A stretch of DNA of 8,025 nucleotides from Propionivibrio sp. (lineage in GTDB: Bacteria; Pseudomonadota; Gammaproteobacteria; Burkholderiales; Rhodocyclaceae). Each line of letters opens with the position of its first letter. The stretch's first letter is position 1. The notes beneath the pieces were generated by a model. It ran no database searches and was not told the origin of the DNA. It saw only the letters and a list, made by a program, of their open reading frames with translations. Below are positions 4,683 through 8,025 of the stretch, in pieces. A program made the position numbers and the translations under genes. Location: NCBI GenBank assembly GCA_017990155.1, contig JAGNOM010000116.1, positions 1 to 8,025 on the forward strand, in the 5' to 3' direction.

Positions 4683-5912
4683 TCAATAAACGTGATTCGT
4701 CAGGTACGTGGAGATGACGTGGAGCGCTCCGCCGATGACGCCGCGATCGTCGCCCAGTTGCGAGTAGGCGACCTTTACCTTCTTTTCGACGTGCGGCAGA
4801 CCGATATGCCGGAGGCCTTCCTGGATCTGCTCCAGGAAATACGATCCGGCGCGGTTGTAGATTCCCTGAAGGACGATAAGCTCCGGATCGTTCACCATGA
4901 TGATGTTGCCCAGCCCGACAACATACCAGCGGACAACATCGTCGATCAGTCGTCGGCACAGCGCGTCCCCAAGCGCGGCACCGTTGCAGATGTCTTCGAC
5001 GGCGAGGGTGCCGTCCTTGCCGCCGAGGACGGACTCCGGATAAGTCGGTACAAGTTCCCGCGCCATTGCGACCAGCCGGCGTTCAGAGACCATGGCCTCA
5101 AAACAGCCGTTGTGGCCGCAGACGCAGGGGAAGCCGTCGCGCGGGGCTAGCGTCATGTGGCCGATTTCACCAGAGAGGCTTTGGCGGCCATGCAGGAGCT
5201 TTCCATCAAGGACGATGCCGCTGCCGAGGCCCTCGGGCAAGGCGTCGATGATGATGAAGTTCCGGCAGTTGCCGGCCAGCCCTTTTTCGCTCTCGGCAAT
5301 CGCCTGATAGCGATTGGTGTTGTCGACAAAAACAGGCGCATCAAAGCCCGGCCCCAATCGGGCAAGCAACAGATCGACGACCGGCGCGTTGCGGCCCCAG
5401 TCGGGGTAGAAGAACGAGTGGATCGAGACGCCGGATTCCGGATCGACGAGACCGGTCAATACGAGGACGACGCCGAGCAATCTCTGCCCGGTCGAAGCCT
5501 TCTCGCGCATGGCGTTCTCAATGGTCGAGGCGAAGCGCTCGATCAGGCCGTCCAGTGATTTCTCGGCAATGACGGGGACGACCTCGCGCTGGGTGATTTC
5601 GGCACGGAGATTGGTCGTCGCCATCAGGATTTCATTGGGGGCGACGTGAATGGCGATGGTGTATCCGAACTCCGGGTTGAGGCAGTAAAGCTCGGGCTTC
5701 TTGCCTCCTTCATCGGTCGAGTCACCTTTTCCCGACATGCTGATCAGTCTGTCGGCCAGTAGCGCGTCGAAGATCTTCTTGACCGTCGTTTTGCTCAGTC
5801 GAATCCGTTCCGCGATGTCGGCGACGGTCATGTTTTCGCCACGACGCAGCAGTTCGAAAACGGCCCGTGAGTTGTTTTGCTTCAGATTCTTCGGTTTTCC
5901 GCCGACTTTCAT
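4683..5912 (-). CDS. ROK-family transcriptional regulator (XylR/NagC-like)
   Basis: A 409-residue DNA-binding regulator of typical ROK-repressor length. Residues about 10-60 form a winged helix-turn-helix (NNSRAVFELLRRGENMTVADIAERIRLSKTTVKKIFDALLADRLI). The rest is the ROK sugar-kinase fold, with the zinc site His252 (GEIGHMTL), Cys263, Cys265 and Cys270 (CVCGHNGCFE). Two kinase features are lost: the N-terminal phosphate-binding DxGGT loop is replaced by HVAPNEI (89-95), and the catalytic Asp of the usual END motif is Thr199 (VDNTN), so the protein should bind a sugar ligand but not phosphorylate it. ATG 5912 is preferred; a TTG at 5990 would put about 26 poorly conserved residues ahead of the HTH and cover the promoter region. 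The ribosome-binding site is weak. It is divergent from an SDR gene, its probable target. The ligand is unknown. Confidence 0.9.
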   Translation of the reverse strand: MKVGGKPKNLKQNNSRAVFELLRRGENMTVADIAERIRLSKTTVKKIFDALLADRLISMSGKGDSTDEGGKKPELYCLNPEFGYTIAIHVAPNEILMATTNLRAEITQREVVPVIAEKSLDGLIERFASTIENAMREKASTGQRLLGVVLVLTGLVDPESGVSIHSFFYPDWGRNAPVVDLLLARLGPGFDAPVFVDNTNRYQAIAESEKGLAGNCRNFIIIDALPEGLGSGIVLDGKLLHGRQSLSGEIGHMTLAPRDGFPCVCGHNGCFEAMVSERRLVAMARELVPTYPESVLGGKDGTLAVEDICNGAALGDALCRRLIDDVVRWYVVGLGNIIMVNDPELIVLQGIYNRAGSYFLEQIQEGLRHIGLPHVEKKVKVAYSQLGDDRGVIGGALHVISTYLTNHVY

Positions 5913-5991
5913 GCTCGTCTGCCTGATCGTTTCGCTGAGTGCTCTCGGCGTGGATTCTATACGAATAGTTGTAGACAGCCTATAAAGCAAG

Positions 5992-6037
5992 TTAAGTTAG
6001 AAAACGTATTGACCTAACTAAATTGCATGGCTAACAT
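5992..6037 (+). promoter_or_regulatory. Promoter of the SDR gene with overlapping inverted-repeat operator
   Basis: TTGACC (6009-6014) and TAACAT (6032-6037), 17 bases apart, form a good sigma70-type promoter for the dehydrogenase gene, with a start near 6044 and a leader of about 80 bases. It is overlapped by the imperfect inverted repeat TTAAGTTAG (5992-6000) / CTAACTAA (6014-6021), in which the AGTTAG/CTAACT core arms are perfect. The AACTAA-type arm resembles xylose-type ROK operators. Binding of the divergently encoded ROK protein here is inference. A second small palindrome, CTAT-ACGA-ATAG (5957-5968), lies nearer the ROK gene. Confidence 0.55.
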
Positions 6038-6061
6038 CGTGAGTAGCGGTCGGGCCATGCA
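6024..6061. repeat. Inverted repeat flanking the SDR -10 box
   Basis: TGCATGGC (6024-6031) and GCCATGCA (6054-6061) are perfect 8-bp inverted copies separated by 22 bases. They bracket the predicted -10 box and start point of the SDR promoter. This could be a second regulator site, or a chance pairing; no binding protein can be named. Confidence 0.35.
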
Positions 6062-6125
6062 TCGGCGATTCGGCGAGACGGCTGTCGACCACACGGTCAT
6101 GAACTGATGGATGAGGAGAATCGGA

Positions 6126-6920
6126 ATGGATCTGGAACTCAAAGGGAAGGTTGCACTGATTACGGGTGGCACGGTCGGGATTGGCCTCGCCGTGGCGCGC
6201 GGTCTGGCGAAAGAAGGCGTGCGTGTGGCCATCTGCGGGCGCGACGGCGAACGCGCGCAGCGCGAGGCCGCGAGCATCAAGGCGGATTTCGGCATTGACG
6301 CGTTGTGGATCGCGTCGGACGTATCCAAGCCCGGATCGGCCGAGCAATGCATGGCCGAAGTGACGGCGGCTTTCGGTGGCCTGGATATCCTGATCAACAA
6401 TGCGGGGACGGGGTCCTCCGAGACGATCCTCGAAGCCACGGATGAAAAGTGGCAGTCGTACTGGGATCTGCACGTGATGGCTGCCGTGCGCTTCTCGCGG
6501 GCGGCTGCACCCCTGATGATCAAGCGCGGCGGTGGCGTGATCCTCGCGACCGCCTCGATCTGCGCCAAGCAACCGTTGTTCTACGAGCCGATCTACAACA
6601 CGACCAAGGCCGCGCTGGTGATGTTCAACAAGTGCCTGGCCAACGAACTGATCCCGCACAACATCCGCGTGAATACGATCAACCCCGGTCTGATTCTGAC
6701 ACCCGACTGGAAAAAAACCGCCGCCGTCCTGGTCAAGGGGACTGAGACCACGGTCGATCAGTATCTGGACAACATCGCCAAGGAGAACACCCCGATCGGT
6801 CGCTTCGCCAGCCCGGAAGAACTGTCCGACTTCTACGTCTTCATGTGCTCGGCGCGATCTACGTATTGCGTGGGTTCGACCTACTACGTCGATGGCGGTT
6901 GGTTGAAGACGGTCGAATAG
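6126..6920 (+). CDS. Short-chain dehydrogenase/reductase (classical SDR)
   Basis: A 264-residue NAD(P)-dependent oxidoreductase of normal classical-SDR length. The start at 6126 has AGGAG (6114-6118) 7 bases upstream; the ATG at 6111 overlaps that site and is rejected. The Rossmann glycine motif is TGGTVGIG (13-20), and Arg39 after the second strand (CGRDGER) favours NADP(H). Asp65-Val66 contacts adenine and NNAG is at 91-94. The catalytic residues are Ser144, Tyr157 and Lys161 (YNTTK). The helix-4 Asn of the usual tetrad aligns with His116 (WDLHVMAAVRF). The C-terminus has INPGLILT (substrate loop) and YYVDGGW. Its substrate is unknown; being divergent from a ROK regulator suggests a sugar, polyol or derived hydroxy compound. 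It is transcribed alone and followed by a strong terminator. Confidence 0.92.
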   Translation: MDLELKGKVALITGGTVGIGLAVARGLAKEGVRVAICGRDGERAQREAASIKADFGIDALWIASDVSKPGSAEQCMAEVTAAFGGLDILINNAGTGSSETILEATDEKWQSYWDLHVMAAVRFSRAAAPLMIKRGGGVILATASICAKQPLFYEPIYNTTKAALVMFNKCLANELIPHNIRVNTINPGLILTPDWKKTAAVLVKGTETTVDQYLDNIAKENTPIGRFASPEELSDFYVFMCSARSTYCVGSTYYVDGGWLKTVE

Positions 6921-6940
6921 TCGAAGAGGCGAGGATCAAA

Positions 6941-6972
6941 CAAAACGGCGCTCTGAATCGAGCGCCGTTTTG
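6941..6972. terminator. Strong bidirectional intrinsic terminator
   Basis: A perfect 13-bp stem (CAAAACGGCGCTC / GAGCGCCGTTTTG) with a 6-base loop TGAATC (6954-6959). The A-run on one side and T-run on the other let it work in both directions. It sits 20 bases after the SDR stop and about 42 bases after the fructose-bisphosphatase stop, serving both convergent genes. Confidence 0.9.
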
Positions 6973-7014
6973 CATGGGGGATGACCGAATCGCTGTTCGG
7001 TCCCGGGCAGCCGC

Positions 7015-8025
7015 CTACTTGACGCTGTGCTCCTTGATCAGACCCTCGCGGTAAGCGTGCAGCAGCGCCTGCAGTTCGTCGATCTGCGACTGGATTTCCC
7101 GGCCGCGGTCGGTGTCGCGCACGCGCATGCGGAAGGGGTGCGAGTGGATGACTTCCATTTCCGAGTCGATATCAAGTTCCTCGGAAACCGCTTTCTGCGT
7201 TGATTCGAACGGCTGGTGCGCGGCGAGCAGCAGGCCGCGCGAGTTGGAGATCAGCGTGTAGCCGGCGATACCGGTCTGCTTCTGGTAGGCGCGCGAGAAG
7301 CCGCCGTCGATGACGATCAGCCGGCCGTTGGCCTTGATTGGGCGTTCGCCCTTGACCACCTTGACCGGCACGTGGCCGTTGATGATGCGGCCATTGTCCG
7401 GATCAAGGCCGAATTCCTTGAGGATCTTGCGCGCAGCGTCTTCGTTGTCGCGCAGCGTGTAGTAGGCGTTGCGCTTCTCGGCGTGCGTCGCCTTGTCGGC
7501 GATGAAGTAGCGCTCGAAGGTCGTCATCTTTTCCTTGCCGAAGAGCGGCGACATCGGCGCGCACCACAGGAACCACATGACGTCCATCCCGTACAGCTTC
7601 TGCTCCGGGTTGTCGGTCGCAAAGTACCCTTGCCGTGCTAGACGATCGACGCGGTCGAGGAAGGCCTTGCCGGTGAACGATTTGCCATCGACGTTGAAGG
7701 CGCGGAACTCGGTGTCGTCGTTCATCGCGATGCAGCCGTGGTAGAGCAGGTTGCCGTCGTGCGCAAGGTAGATGCTGCCGGCCGAGAACAGGTAGCGGAC
7801 GTGCTGCTGAAGCTTCTTGCTGTTGGTGAAGGAAAGGACCAGCCGTTCCATGACCGCCTGCTCTTCCGTCGTCAGCGCGTCCGGATTCTTCGGGTCGATG
7901 GTTGGGAAGAAGGTGTCGAGCAGCGGGTATTCGGCGCCGTTCAGCGTGATCACGCCGCGTTCGTAGTCGATCTTGTCGAGCAGCAGGCGATCGTCCATCT
8001 GGTAGTGCGGCCGGCGCTTGATGAC
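7015..8025 (-). CDS. fbp: Fructose-1,6-bisphosphatase class III, C-terminal half (5'-partial)
   Basis: The 336 visible residues are the C-terminal half of a class III (Firmicutes-type) fructose-1,6-bisphosphatase, usually about 640-670 residues. It hydrolyses fructose 1,6-bisphosphate to fructose 6-phosphate in gluconeogenesis, in the cytoplasm. The frame stays open beyond the internal Met at 7998 to the window edge, so the true start is outside. Recognisable blocks are YLFSAGSIYLAHDGNLLYHGCIAMN, MDVMWFLWCAPMSPLFGKEKMTTFERYFI, the NGHVPVKVVKGERPIKANGRLIVIDGGFSRAYQKQTGIAGYTLI run (metallophosphoesterase His motif NGHVPV plus IDGG), and HPFRMRVRDTDRGREI. The first metal-binding motifs (GDxxD, GNHD) lie outside. 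The class is best known from Firmicutes and Bacteroidetes and is uncommon in proteobacteria. Codon use looks like that of the neighbours. Confidence 0.93.
   Translation of the reverse strand, partial: VIKRRPHYQMDDRLLLDKIDYERGVITLNGAEYPLLDTFFPTIDPKNPDALTTEEQAVMERLVLSFTNSKKLQQHVRYLFSAGSIYLAHDGNLLYHGCIAMNDDTEFRAFNVDGKSFTGKAFLDRVDRLARQGYFATDNPEQKLYGMDVMWFLWCAPMSPLFGKEKMTTFERYFIADKATHAEKRNAYYTLRDNEDAARKILKEFGLDPDNGRIINGHVPVKVVKGERPIKANGRLIVIDGGFSRAYQKQTGIAGYTLISNSRGLLLAAHQPFESTQKAVSEELDIDSEMEVIHSHPFRMRVRDTDRGREIQSQIDELQALLHAYREGLIKEHSVK

Noticed and set aside
6018..6659. 213-codon open frame on the - strand
   Set aside because: Antisense to the SDR gene and its promoter; no start signal and no domain.

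Overview
The window is GC-rich, densely coded chromosomal DNA, most likely from a betaproteobacterium. A Rhodocyclales-type organism (Dechloromonas, Azonexus or Accumulibacter relatives) is my best guess. It rests on gene style (hybrid kinase, FixJ-type regulator, conserved beta-proteobacterial membrane protein), strong GC bias at third codon positions, and an interspersed repeat built on the core TGAGC(C/T)TGTCGAA. Taxonomy is inference only. I see no rRNA, tRNA, CRISPR array, prophage block or transposase gene.

Layout. (a) 1-1780, signalling: the C-terminal receiver domain of a hybrid histidine kinase cut by the window edge (+), a conserved membrane protein of unknown function (-, 367-960), and a FixJ/NarL-type response regulator (+, 1151-1780). 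(b) 1900-3720: an L-threonine aldolase-family PLP enzyme (-) transcribed divergently from an XRE-cupin regulator (+). Their 159-bp shared spacer holds a 12-bp direct repeat that is a good operator candidate. (c) 3761-4420: an orphan ClpP-like serine protease (-) with a good promoter whose -10 box lies inside a perfect 13-bp palindrome. (d) 4421-4682: a gene-free stretch holding that promoter and a two-hairpin interspersed repeat with outer inverted ends. (e) 4683-6920: a ROK-family transcriptional regulator (-) divergent from a short-chain dehydrogenase (+), with a sigma70-like promoter and inverted repeats between them. (f) 6941-6972: a strong two-way terminator. (g) 7015-8025: the C-terminal half of a class III (Firmicutes-type) fructose-1,6-bisphosphatase (-), cut by the right edge.

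How the genes work together. Two divergent regulator/enzyme pairs are the clearest functional units: XRE-cupin with threonine aldolase (glycine/threonine metabolism), and ROK regulator with SDR oxidoreductase (probably sugar- or polyol-linked). The class III FBPase adds a gluconeogenic/sugar-phosphate step but is convergent with the SDR and separated by a terminator, so it is an independent unit. Nothing here amounts to a clear new multi-gene system. The items most worth following up are the orphan ClpP-like protease with its palindromic promoter, the membrane protein with a CxxC...CxxxH pattern, the repeat element at 4551-4676, and the candidate operators.
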